Origin: Polyangiaceae bacterium
GTDB lineage: Bacteria > Myxococcota_A > Polyangia > Polyangiales > Polyangiaceae
Reading direction: 5' to 3'
Assembly: GCA_020846005.1 (NCBI GenBank)
Contig: JADLEQ010000048.1
Location: forward strand, 113,248 to 177,247
Length of the DNA: 64,000 nucleotides
The notes under the pieces are model-generated. The model had not been told where the DNA came from and did not search any database. It saw only the letters and a program-made list of their open reading frames with translations. The translations under genes and the position numbers were made by a program. Below, in pieces: positions 31,487-39,744 of this stretch; positions within the stretch are counted from its first letter, which is position 1, and each line of letters starts with the position of its first letter.

Positions 31487-33544
31487 TCACCGCACGCGGA
31501 GGCCGGGCGCCGCGCCGTCGTCTGGCGCCAGCAGGAAGACCTGCCGCTCGTCCGCCTTCCCGGGCGGGCCAGCCGCCACGACCATGCCCTCACTGGTGCC
31601 GAACCGCATGGCGCGCGGGGCGAGGTTCGCCACGACGATCACCAGGCGCCCCACGAGCCGCTCGGGCGGGTAGGAGCCCTTGATCCCTGCGAAGACCGTG
31701 CGCGTCCCCGCCGCGCCCACGTCGAGCGTCAGCTCGACCAGCTTCTTCGCCCCGGCGACCGCCGCCGCCGCCGTGACGCGAGCCACCCGGAGATCGAGCC
31801 GCTCGAAATCCTCGATCGAGCACGTCGGCGCGACGGGCTCGTCGATGGGGGCGGGGGTCTCCCTCGCCGGCCCCGGAGGATCCGCCGGGGGCGGGCTCCC
31901 AGGGAGGCTCGCTCGACTCGCCTCGATCATCGCGGCCACCCGCTTCGCGTCCACGCGATCGAGGAGTCGCTCGAACGGCGCGACGGTCACGCCGACCAGC
32001 GGCTCGGTCGCCTCGGCGAGCCGCTCGATCGGTCGCCCGAGGAGCGCGGCCGTCTTCCCCGCGAGCTCCGGGAGGATCGGCGACAGGTACACCACGAGCT
32101 GCCGGTACACCGAGAGCGCGACCGCGCACGCCGCCACCAGCTCGTCGCGGCGCGCCGGGTCCTTCGCCAGCGCCCACGGCTCCGTGCGCGCGACCCACTC
32201 GTTGGCGCGGTCGGCGAGCCCCATCACGAGGCGCGTCACCCGCGCGAAGTCGAACGCCTCGTACGCCGCCACGATCTCGTCGTGAGCGGCGGCGCCCTCG
32301 GCGAAGAGGCCGCCGTCCTCGGGGTACGTCGCCGGGAGCGCCTGGCCCGTGACGAACCGCGCCGTTCGGCTCGCCAGGTTGACGAGCTTGCCGACCAGGT
32401 CGGCGTTCACCCGCGCCACGAAGTCGTCGAGGTCGAGATCGAGGTCGTCCGCGCGCGGGCCGAGCTTGGTCGCGTAGTAGTAGCGCAGATGGGTCGGGTC
32501 GAGCCCCGCCTCGAGGTAGGTGCGCGCGAGCACGAACGTGCCTCGGCTTTTGCTCATCTTCTCGCCGTTCACCGTGAGGAAGCCGTGCACCTGCACGCGG
32601 GAGGGCAGTGACCACCCGGCCACGTGCAGCATCGCCGGCCAGAACAACGTGTGGAAATAGACGATGTCCTTCCCGATCACGTGGACGATCCGCGTCGACG
32701 CCGAACGCCACCAGTCCTCGAGCGACTCGCCGTGTCGCTCGCACCACTCCGCCGTCGCGCCGATGTACCCGAGGGGCGCGTCGAACCACACGTACCAGTA
32801 GTCGCCCGGTGAGTCCGGGATCTCGAAGCCGAAGTAGGGCGCCGGCCGCGAGACGTCCCAGTCGCGCAGCGGGCCCGAGAGGAAGAAGCCGGTGAGGTAG
32901 TTCGCGATCTCGGGCTGGAGGGTCCCGTCCGCTCGGACCCAGGTGTCGAGGAAGCCGTGGAGGCGCTCGACCTCGACCAGGAGGTGATGGGCGCTCCGCA
33001 CCACCGGCTGCGCGCCGCTCAGCGTGCTCACCGGGTCGACGAGCTCCATCGGCGTGTAGGTGGACAGGCACTTCTCGCAGCTGTCCCCCCACTGCTGCGT
33101 GGCGCCGCAGCGCGGGCACGTGCCCTGGACGAAGCGGTCGGCGAGGAACACCCCCTCGACGGGGTCGAAGAGCTGCGTCACCTCTTGCGTCCGGACGTAG
33201 CCGCCCGCGCGCAGGGCCTCCCAGGTGCGCGCGCAGGCGGCGCGGTTGGCCTCGGAGTGGGTGCTTCCGTAGTGGTCGAACCGGATGTGGAACGCCGCGA
33301 AATCACGCTGGTGCGCGGCGCTCATCTCGGCGATCAGCTCGAGCTCGCTCCGCCGCTCCTGGCGGGCGCGGATCATGATCGAGGTTCCGTGGGTGTCGTC
33401 CGCGCACACGTAGACGCAGCGGCGGCCGGAGGCGCGCTGGGATCGAGCCCAGATGTCGGTCATCAGGTACTCGACCAGGTGACCGAGGTGGATGTGGCCG
33501 TTCGCGTACGGCAGCGCGCTGGTGACGAGGATCCGGTCGCTCAT
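31487..33544 (-). CDS. metG: Methionyl-tRNA synthetase
   Basis: 685 aa, ATG at 33544. The class I motifs are clear: HIGH as GHIHLGH in PYANGHIHLGHLVEY, and KMSKS in NGEKMSKSRGTF. A zinc knuckle CPRCGATQQWGDSCEKC lies in the connecting domain. The C-terminal 110 residues (from DFERLDLRVARV) form an EMAP-II/Trbp111-type tRNA-binding OB fold, as in E. coli MetG dimers. A Pro-rich linker near 560-575 joins the two. It charges initiator and elongator tRNA-Met. TACGCT lies 10 bases before the ATG. It converges with the small lipoprotein gene. Confidence 0.97.
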   Translation of the reverse strand: MSDRILVTSALPYANGHIHLGHLVEYLMTDIWARSQRASGRRCVYVCADDTHGTSIMIRARQERRSELELIAEMSAAHQRDFAAFHIRFDHYGSTHSEANRAACARTWEALRAGGYVRTQEVTQLFDPVEGVFLADRFVQGTCPRCGATQQWGDSCEKCLSTYTPMELVDPVSTLSGAQPVVRSAHHLLVEVERLHGFLDTWVRADGTLQPEIANYLTGFFLSGPLRDWDVSRPAPYFGFEIPDSPGDYWYVWFDAPLGYIGATAEWCERHGESLEDWWRSASTRIVHVIGKDIVYFHTLFWPAMLHVAGWSLPSRVQVHGFLTVNGEKMSKSRGTFVLARTYLEAGLDPTHLRYYYATKLGPRADDLDLDLDDFVARVNADLVGKLVNLASRTARFVTGQALPATYPEDGGLFAEGAAAHDEIVAAYEAFDFARVTRLVMGLADRANEWVARTEPWALAKDPARRDELVAACAVALSVYRQLVVYLSPILPELAGKTAALLGRPIERLAEATEPLVGVTVAPFERLLDRVDAKRVAAMIEASRASLPGSPPPADPPGPARETPAPIDEPVAPTCSIEDFERLDLRVARVTAAAAVAGAKKLVELTLDVGAAGTRTVFAGIKGSYPPERLVGRLVIVVANLAPRAMRFGTSEGMVVAAGPPGKADERQVFLLAPDDGAAPGLRVR

Positions 33545-33587
33545 GGGGGCGCCGAGCGTAGCGCACGGCGCCTGGGTTGCCCCTCCC

Positions 33588-33616
33588 TTGCGGGGCGCGC
33601 GGCCCGCTGGTACCGA
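33588..33616 (+). promoter_or_regulatory. Sigma-70-type promoter for the SDR gene
   Basis: TTGCGG (33588-33593), 17-base spacer, TACCGA (33611-33616). Predicted start is about 33623, leaving a 29-base leader that contains the GAGGAG ribosome-binding site (33639-33644). Confidence 0.45.
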
Positions 33617-33651
33617 CGCGCTGCGCGTGGGCGCGGTCGAGGAGAACCTCC

Positions 33652-34494
33652 ATGGGTTTGATGAGCGGTAAGGTCGTGATCGTCACGGGCGCTGGCAACG
33701 GCATCGGGAGGGCGACGGCCCTGCTCCTCGCCAGCGAGGGGGCCGAGGTGGTGGTGAACGATGTCGGGGGCGCGCGGGACGGCACGGGCGTCGACGCGAG
33801 CGCCGCCGAGCGCGTGGTCGAGGAGATCCGCGCGGCGGGGGGGCGAGCGCTCGCCAACCACGACACGGTCGTCACGCCGGAAGGGGTGGCGGGGATGGTC
33901 CGGACGGCCGTCGAGGGCTTCGGGCGCCTCGACGCGTGGATCGCGAACGCGGGGATCCTCCGCGACAAGACCTTGCTGAAGCTGGATCTCGACATGTGGC
34001 GCGCCGTGATCGAGGTCCACCTGCAGGGCACCTTCCTCTGCGTCCAGGCGGCTGCGCGCCAGTTTCGCGCACAGAACGGGCCCGGGCGCATCGTCACCAC
34101 GACGAGCGTCTCCGGCATGATGGGGAATTTCGGCCAGACGAACTACTCCGCGGCGAAGGCGGGGATCTACGGGATCACCCGCACGGCGGCGATCGAGCTG
34201 CAGCGGCACGGCATCACGGTGAACGCGGTCGCGCCGATCGCCCTCACCCGGATGACGGAGGATCTCCCGATGTTCCAGAAGGCGGAGACGCTCACGCCGG
34301 CGCACATCGCGCCCGCCCACCTGTTCCTCGCGAGCGACCTCTGCGGGGACCGGACGGGCCACGTCCTGAGCGTCGCGGGCTCGAAGATGGCCCTCTACAA
34401 GGTCGTCGAGAGCGCCGGGCGGACGAAGGCGGATCAGGCCCCCTGGACGGCCCAGGAGATCGCCGACCACTGGGACGCGATCGCGAGGCTCTGA
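33652..34494 (+). CDS. Short-chain dehydrogenase/reductase, HSD17B4-like
   Basis: 280 aa. ATG 33652 is chosen because GAGGAG lies 7 bases upstream and it gives the normal SDR start. The cofactor motif is TGAGNGIGRA, the NNAG equivalent is IANAGILRDK, and the catalytic Ser-Tyr-Lys set appears as TTSVSG and TNYSAAKAG. VVNDVGGARDG after the second strand is typical of the 3-hydroxyacyl-CoA dehydrogenase part of peroxisomal multifunctional enzyme type 2, which suggests a role in fatty acid beta-oxidation or a related 3-hydroxyacyl substrate. It is a single-gene unit, closed by a 24-base palindrome at 34500-34523. Confidence 0.88.
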   Translation: MGLMSGKVVIVTGAGNGIGRATALLLASEGAEVVVNDVGGARDGTGVDASAAERVVEEIRAAGGRALANHDTVVTPEGVAGMVRTAVEGFGRLDAWIANAGILRDKTLLKLDLDMWRAVIEVHLQGTFLCVQAAARQFRAQNGPGRIVTTTSVSGMMGNFGQTNYSAAKAGIYGITRTAAIELQRHGITVNAVAPIALTRMTEDLPMFQKAETLTPAHIAPAHLFLASDLCGDRTGHVLSVAGSKMALYKVVESAGRTKADQAPWTAQEIADHWDAIARL

Positions 34495-34499
34495 TCACG

Positions 34500-34523
34500 G
34501 GGAGCCGCCCCGGGGCGGCTCCC
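34500..34523 (+). terminator. 24-base perfect palindrome after the SDR gene
   Basis: GGGAGCCGCCCC is followed at once by its reverse complement, starting 5 bases after the stop. It can form a 10-bp stem with a CCGG loop. No T tract follows. Confidence 0.5.
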
Positions 34524-34533
34524 GGGCCGCCCG

Positions 34534-34562
34534 TTGCCGCTCTGCGGCTCGGGTGGTAGGCA
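34534..34562 (+). promoter_or_regulatory. Sigma-70-type promoter for the TonB-like gene
   Basis: TTGCCG (34534-34539), 17-base spacer, TAGGCA (34557-34562). Predicted start is about 34569, 28 bases before ATG 34597. It lies directly after the SDR terminator palindrome. Confidence 0.4.
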
Positions 34563-34596
34563 ATCCACCCGAGGCGGTGCCTCGCAGGGTCGTCCA

Positions 34597-36405
34597 ATGC
34601 GGTCGCCGCGTGCCCCCGAGATCCCGCTCTTCCTCTGGGTGGCCACCGCCGTCGTCGCGCACGCGCTGTGGGGGGGAGGCGCCGACCAGGTGGCGTCGCG
34701 TCTCGAGGAGTCGCTCGACATGCGGCGGTTCGCGGCGTCGGTTCGCCGGGAGGTCCGGCGCGGCCCCGAGTCCGTCGAGGTCGCGCTGTTGGAGGAGGAG
34801 GACCCGACTCCAGCGGCCGTCGAGCCCGCCCAGCGGACGCGGCCCGAGGCCGATCCCGCCGCCGTGCCCGAAGAGCAGGACCCGGAGCGGGCGGACCAGG
34901 CCTCGGACGAAGAGACGAGCCGCCGGCCGCCCGTGGACGACACCGCCACCCCGCCGAGCGAGCGTACTCTTGAGCCGCCGAAGCCCGAGCTCCGCGTCGA
35001 GCCGCCGGTCGCGCCGCCGCCCGCGCCGAAGCCAGCACCCACGGAGCAGCGAGCGGAGCCGGAGCCACCGCCAGCGCAGGCGCTGCCGCGCGCGAGCGGG
35101 CGGATCGCCGTACGACAGCACGTGGAGAAGAAAGACCAGGCGGACGACCCGAACGCCCCGTTCATCGCCGACGAGTCCAATCGCGTCGCCGAGCAGTCGC
35201 AGGCCCGGACGACCGCCACCGATCAAGACGACCCGAACCCGACGCCCGGCGGGCAGCACACGGGGCCGGACCAGAACCCCGGCAACGCCGACGAGACCCG
35301 GGTCGCCCAGTCGGAGGACCGCCCGGGCGAGCCGGGGCGCGCGCCAGACTCCGAGTCCGAGTCCGAGCAGCGCCGCGCGGCCCGGGCGACGCCGCCTCCG
35401 AGCGAAGGTGCCTCTGGCGCGCCAGCGGAGGCGCGCGAAGGCGCGCGCGGCACCGAGGGCGGCCGTGAGGGTGCGAGCGCGGGGTCGACCGCGCCGGAGC
35501 AGCGCGGGCAGCGGGCGCAGCAGTCCCGTGAGGCGCGGGAGGAGGCCCCCGCCGCCGTCACCGCCGAGGGCGGTGCCGCGTCGATCGCTCCCGAGGAGGC
35601 AGCGCGAGCCGCGACCCGGGCGAAGAAGGCCCGCCGCAAGCGGCTCCCCCCGGCGAGGGGTCGAGGTGACGGCGCGCTCGGGCTGCTCGGGCTCGGGGCG
35701 AGCGGCCGCACCGCGGGTGGCCTGAGCCTGAACCTCACGCCGCGCCAGGCGTTGTCCGCGGTCGGCAAGGACGCCCTGGAGCGCGAGCGGCGCGCGGCAG
35801 CGGAGCGTCGCCGGAGCACGCACCGTGGATCGTGGCGGGCCGTCGGCCTGGAGAAGTGGCGCCCAGCGATCGAGAACTACGTCCCCATGGTGAAGCCCGG
35901 CAACCAGACGGCGCTCAACACCGCGCGGGTCCCGTTCGCGAGCTACCTGAACGTCGTCCACAACCGGCTGCATCCGATCTTCGCGGACTCGTTCCTCGCG
36001 TCGCTCGATGGACTGCCGGGCACCCACCCCATGAACGAGCCCGAGCTCAGCACGAACCTCGAGATCATCCTCGACCGCGAGGACGGCAGCGTGGTCGGGA
36101 TGGGCGTCACCAAGACGAGCGGCGTCACCGCGTTCGATGTGGCCGCGCTCGAGGCCGTGAGCCGCGCAGCGCCCTTCGGGACGCCCCCGCGCGAGATCGT
36201 CTCCCCGGATGGTCGCGTCTACTTCCACTGGGAATTCTATCGGAACCCGTACTACGCGTGCTCGACGTACTTCGCTCGGCCGTTCTTGCTGAAGGTGAAG
36301 CCTCGCAGCGCGCCCCCCAAGGTCACCCCACCGGACGAACACCCGCGCGAGGGCGCGAGGCCGGGCGGGAGGCGGGATCGCTACGCGGCGACGAGCCCCC
36401 GGTAG
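34597..36405 (+). CDS. TonB/TolA-like envelope-spanning protein
   Basis: 602 aa from ATG 34597. One N-terminal membrane helix (about residues 11-25, LFLWVATAVVAHALW) is followed by about 370 residues of Pro/Ala/Glu-rich, charged, probably extended sequence. A folded C-terminal domain covers about 415-560 (YLNVVHNRLHPIFADSF, LSTNLEIILDREDGSVVGMG, FDVAALEAVSRAAPFGTPP), following the TonB/TolA C-terminal pattern. It would span the periplasm and contact an outer-membrane partner. No exbB/exbD, tolQ/tolR or pal lies nearby; only a polytopic membrane protein follows 19 bases downstream. The role is inferred from architecture. Confidence 0.75.
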   Translation: MRSPRAPEIPLFLWVATAVVAHALWGGGADQVASRLEESLDMRRFAASVRREVRRGPESVEVALLEEEDPTPAAVEPAQRTRPEADPAAVPEEQDPERADQASDEETSRRPPVDDTATPPSERTLEPPKPELRVEPPVAPPPAPKPAPTEQRAEPEPPPAQALPRASGRIAVRQHVEKKDQADDPNAPFIADESNRVAEQSQARTTATDQDDPNPTPGGQHTGPDQNPGNADETRVAQSEDRPGEPGRAPDSESESEQRRAARATPPPSEGASGAPAEAREGARGTEGGREGASAGSTAPEQRGQRAQQSREAREEAPAAVTAEGGAASIAPEEAARAATRAKKARRKRLPPARGRGDGALGLLGLGASGRTAGGLSLNLTPRQALSAVGKDALERERRAAAERRRSTHRGSWRAVGLEKWRPAIENYVPMVKPGNQTALNTARVPFASYLNVVHNRLHPIFADSFLASLDGLPGTHPMNEPELSTNLEIILDREDGSVVGMGVTKTSGVTAFDVAALEAVSRAAPFGTPPREIVSPDGRVYFHWEFYRNPYYACSTYFARPFLLKVKPRSAPPKVTPPDEHPREGARPGGRRDRYAATSPR

Positions 36406-36424
36406 CCCGATCCGCGACCTCCCC

Positions 36425-37438
36425 ATGCAGCTAGCCGACTCCCCCGTGCCGCCGGGGCCCGTCGAGGGCCCGGCCTCCGCCCGCGCGGACGCCGAGCTCG
36501 GTCCGTGGGTGCGGAGCGTCGCGCTGCTCGCCATCGCCGCCACGCTCGCTGGGCGCGCCGTCGCACCGGCGCTCCCGGGGAGCCGCGCCGGGATCGCGGT
36601 CGCGATCGAGGTCACGGAGCGGATCGCCGCGTGGCTCTCGCAGGCCGCGCTCCTCGTCTTGTTCGCGCTGGGGACGTGGCTCCTCTGGCGGACCCTCCGT
36701 AGCCGTCGCCTCGGCGTCGCCCTCCGCCTCGTGGCCGTCCCCATCGGGGCCGGCGCGCTCACGCTCGGGCTCCTCGCGTCGCGGCTGAGGCTCGAGTCGC
36801 CCATCACGCTGGTGTTGGGGATCGGCGTGCTCACGGCGGCGCTCGCGTGCGCCCCGGGCGCGCTCGCCTCCGCGCGCACGCGCGCGGCCGGCCTCGTGCT
36901 GCTCCTGGGCGCCACCGCCGGCGGAGCGCACCTGGCGTCGAGGGTCGTCGCGGCGCAGGCCGCCGCGGTCAGCGACGCCGCGCGCTACGCGATCGCGCGC
37001 GGCCTGGCCACCGCCGGATCGCTAGGTGATCTCCTCGTGCTCGCCCTCGTCGGCGCGTGGCTGCTCGCGCGGCGCCGGGCCACCGGGGCGGTGGTCGCGC
37101 TCGGCGTGACGGTCGGATCGATCGGGGTGGCCGTGGTCGCCGTGCGCGGCGCGCTGCCGGACGCCTCGTTCGCCGCGGTGCTCGTGGCTCGCGCGGCGGC
37201 CGCGCTGACGCGGCCGCCCGCGCCGTGGCTCCCCGGGCTGGCGGCGATGACGCTCGACGTGCTCGCGCTGCTCGCGGCGCTCCTGGTCGCGGTGGGGCGC
37301 GCCGGCGCCGGGCGCAGCCACGCGCTCCACGCGGCGGTCGCCCTGGTGCTCCTCTCGCGCGCCGCCGCCGACGTTCCCCTCGTCGGGCTCGCGATGCTGG
37401 TCGGGGCGCTGTTGCTCCGGCACGCCGAGCCAGCCTGA
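36425..37438 (+). CDS. Polytopic inner-membrane protein, unknown function
   Basis: 337 aa, ATG at 36425, 19 bases after the TonB-like gene and probably co-transcribed. About eight to nine hydrophobic helices are separated by short Arg-rich loops. The first begins near residue 30 (VALLAIAATLAGRAVAPAL) and the last ends near 330. No transporter, peptidase or glycosyltransferase motif is apparent. The pairing with a TonB-like protein suggests a membrane partner for it. I do not recognise the family. Confidence 0.7.
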   Translation: MQLADSPVPPGPVEGPASARADAELGPWVRSVALLAIAATLAGRAVAPALPGSRAGIAVAIEVTERIAAWLSQAALLVLFALGTWLLWRTLRSRRLGVALRLVAVPIGAGALTLGLLASRLRLESPITLVLGIGVLTAALACAPGALASARTRAAGLVLLLGATAGGAHLASRVVAAQAAAVSDAARYAIARGLATAGSLGDLLVLALVGAWLLARRRATGAVVALGVTVGSIGVAVVAVRGALPDASFAAVLVARAAAALTRPPAPWLPGLAAMTLDVLALLAALLVAVGRAGAGRSHALHAAVALVLLSRAAADVPLVGLAMLVGALLLRHAEPA

Positions 37439-37495
37439 CGCCCAGCGCGACCGGCGCCGCCCCGCCGCGCTCCCGCCGCGCTACACTCCGGCCGC

Positions 37496-39481
37496 TTGGC
37501 CCACCTCGCCGCTCCAAGGTCCTCCGCTCGGTTCGCGCGTCTCGCGCGTGCGATCACGACGATGCTCGGCGCCGCCGCGCTCGTCCCCGCTTGTCAGGGT
37601 GAGGCCGACGCTCCCGGACCCTCGGGCGGCGCGGGCGCGCGCGACGGCGGTACCGACGCCCCCACCGGAGGCCGGGACGCCGGCGGCGGCGGCGGCACCT
37701 CCGGGTCGGGGGGCGGAGGTCTCGGCGGCGCGGGCGGCGCCACCCCGGACGCCGCCGCTGGCGCCGACGCGGGCACCGCGGACGCGCGAGCGGACGGCCC
37801 CGACCCTTGCGCCCGCGTCCTCTGCAACCAGCCGCCAACGAACGAGTGCGCGAGCGCGAGCGACCTCCGCGTCTACTCGCTGCTCGGCGCCTGCGACGAC
37901 GGTGGGTGCTCGTATGCGTCGGCCCTCGTGCCCTGCGAGTTCGGGTGCGCAGCGGGCGCCTGCGGCGGCGACCCGTGCCTCGGCGTCACCTGCCAGAGCC
38001 CGCCCGCGAACCTCTGCAGCGACGCCACGCACCTCACCGTGTACGACGTGCCGGGCGCCTGCGCCGGCGGCTCGTGCACCTACTCCTCCCACGAGGAGTA
38101 CTGCGCGGCTGGCTGCGCGAGCGGGGTGTGCAACGGGGACCCGTGCATCGGGATGCAGTGCACGAGCCCGCCGGCGAGCTACTGTCAGGACACGAGCACG
38201 CTGGTCGTCCACGACACGCCGGGCGCCTGCGTCGGTGGAGCGTGCCAGTACGTGTCGCGCACCGAACACTGCGCGTTCGGGTGCTCCGCCGGGATCTGCT
38301 CGGGCGACCCGTGCGTCGGCGTGAGCTGCGCCGCGCCCCCGGGGAACTATTGCGTCGGGCCGAACACGCTGCGCGTCTCCTCGAGCCCCGGCGCTTGCGC
38401 GGGCGGGCTCTGCACGTACCCCTCGACCGACGTGACCTGCCCGTACGGTTGCGCGAACGGGGTGTGCCAGAGCTGCGCCACCTCCGTCGACTGCGGTGCC
38501 GGCAGCTGGTGCGACGCCGGGACGTGTCGCACCTGCGACTCCACCGCTCATTGCGGCTCCGCGTGCACCGACTGCGCCGCCGCCGGGCGGATCTGCAACG
38601 CGGCCGGGACGGCCTGCACCGACTGCGCCGTCGACGCCGACTGTGGCAGCGGGCGGTGGTGCAACGCGGGGGCCTGCGAGAACTGCAACCTGCCGGCCCA
38701 CTGCGGGCCGTCGTGCGTCGCGTGCAGCGGCGTGACGCCGCTCTGCGGCGTCGGCGCGTGCATGTGCTCGCCCAGCTCGTGCGCGACGAACCAACAGTGC
38801 GTCTCGGGCGCATGTTCCGTATGCAAGTCGGACACCGCGTGCGGCTCGAGCTGCACCGCCTGTGGCGGCTCCACGCCGCGCTGCCTCGACCAGGGCGCGA
38901 CGAGCACGTGCGTCGCGTGCGTGGCCGACACCGACTGCACGGGCGGCTTCGTCTGCGGCACGAACCATACGTGTGTAGCGCCCGGCTGCCCCCCGCCGGC
39001 CGAATCCTGCACGACGGGCACCCAGAGCCGCGACCGCTGCACGGGCGCTCGCGTCATCGGCCGGGTCGCGGCGGCCACCACTGCGGGCTACTCGATCTCG
39101 GACGACACCTGCTACGCGAACGACCGCTTCGACGACAGCAGCGGCTGCTGGGACGCCAACAACGACCATGCGTACCGCATCTACCTCCGCAAGAACGAGT
39201 CGGCGGCCATCACGCTGACGACGAGCTGGCCGTGCCCCTCCAGTAGCTACTCGTACTGGTACGCGACGCTCCAGGTGTTCTCCAACGCCGGCTGCTCGGA
39301 CACGACGTGCGCGACGAAGATCCATTGCGACTACAACGACGACCAACACGACTACACCCTCGTCGCGCCGCAAGACGGCTGGTACGTCATCGTCGTGGAC
39401 GGCAGCAGCGCCTTCGACGACTACGGGGACTACACGCTCAAGGTGAAGCTCACCTGCGCCCAGGCGGGCTGCGAGTGCTGA
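37496..39481 (+). CDS. Cysteine-rich lipoprotein with C-terminal beta domain
   Basis: 661 aa, TTG at 37496, the only in-frame start that keeps the basic n-region; TACACT ends 8 bases upstream. The signal peptide ends in lipobox ALVPAC (Cys near residue 33), followed by a Gly/Asp/Ala stalk. Four repeats of about 55 residues carry DPCxGVxCxSPPxxxC, then PGACxGGxCxY, then GCxxGxC. A second class of CxxC-rich modules follows (SADCGAGSW-like units). The last 150 residues, from about 510, form a beta-rich domain (YSISDDTCYAND, HAYRIYLRKNESAAITL, GWYVIVVDGSS) resembling pre-peptidase C-terminal (PPC) domains. Secreted and surface-located; function unknown. Confidence 0.8.
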   Translation: MAHLAAPRSSARFARLARAITTMLGAAALVPACQGEADAPGPSGGAGARDGGTDAPTGGRDAGGGGGTSGSGGGGLGGAGGATPDAAAGADAGTADARADGPDPCARVLCNQPPTNECASASDLRVYSLLGACDDGGCSYASALVPCEFGCAAGACGGDPCLGVTCQSPPANLCSDATHLTVYDVPGACAGGSCTYSSHEEYCAAGCASGVCNGDPCIGMQCTSPPASYCQDTSTLVVHDTPGACVGGACQYVSRTEHCAFGCSAGICSGDPCVGVSCAAPPGNYCVGPNTLRVSSSPGACAGGLCTYPSTDVTCPYGCANGVCQSCATSVDCGAGSWCDAGTCRTCDSTAHCGSACTDCAAAGRICNAAGTACTDCAVDADCGSGRWCNAGACENCNLPAHCGPSCVACSGVTPLCGVGACMCSPSSCATNQQCVSGACSVCKSDTACGSSCTACGGSTPRCLDQGATSTCVACVADTDCTGGFVCGTNHTCVAPGCPPPAESCTTGTQSRDRCTGARVIGRVAAATTAGYSISDDTCYANDRFDDSSGCWDANNDHAYRIYLRKNESAAITLTTSWPCPSSSYSYWYATLQVFSNAGCSDTTCATKIHCDYNDDQHDYTLVAPQDGWYVIVVDGSSAFDDYGDYTLKVKLTCAQAGCEC

Positions 39482-39489
39482 GCGCCGGC

Positions 39490-39546
39490 GAGCGGGGCGG
39501 GGGGGCCGAGCTCCGAACGGCCAGGACGCCCCGCTCACGGCCCGCG
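39490..39546. terminator. Hairpin between cysteine-rich gene and tRNA-Arg
   Basis: GAGCGGGGCG (39490-39499) and CGCCCCGCTC (39537-39546) form a 10-bp perfect outer stem; GGCC/GGCC can pair inside. It sits after the lipoprotein stop and directly beyond the tRNA-Arg 3' end, so it could end both transcripts. Confidence 0.45.
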
Positions 39547-39547
39547 G

Positions 39548-39621
39548 CGCGCCCCGAGGGATTCGAACCCCCGACCCTCGGATCCGAAGTCCGACGCTCT
39601 ATCCAGCTGAGCTAGGGGCGC
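39548..39621 (-). tRNA. tRNA-Arg (anticodon TCG)
   Basis: A complete 74-base cloverleaf: acceptor stem GCGCCCC/GGGGCGC, D arm GCTC/GAGC, anticodon arm TCGGA-CTTCGGA-TCCGA with anticodon TCG, and T loop TTCGAAT. Discriminator is G and CCA is not encoded. It decodes CGA. A TTGACG box lies about 46 bases upstream on the minus strand, but no convincing -10 follows. Confidence 0.95.
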
Positions 39622-39744
39622 GTGCCGCACGCGCGGCGCACCCACCGTGGCGGCGCCGCGCGCGCGCGTCAAGGGGGCGCACGCGCGGCGGCGTGGCGTG
39701 ACGGGCGTGTCCGGCGCGCGCCCGGTGGTAGCTTGGCGCAGGCG

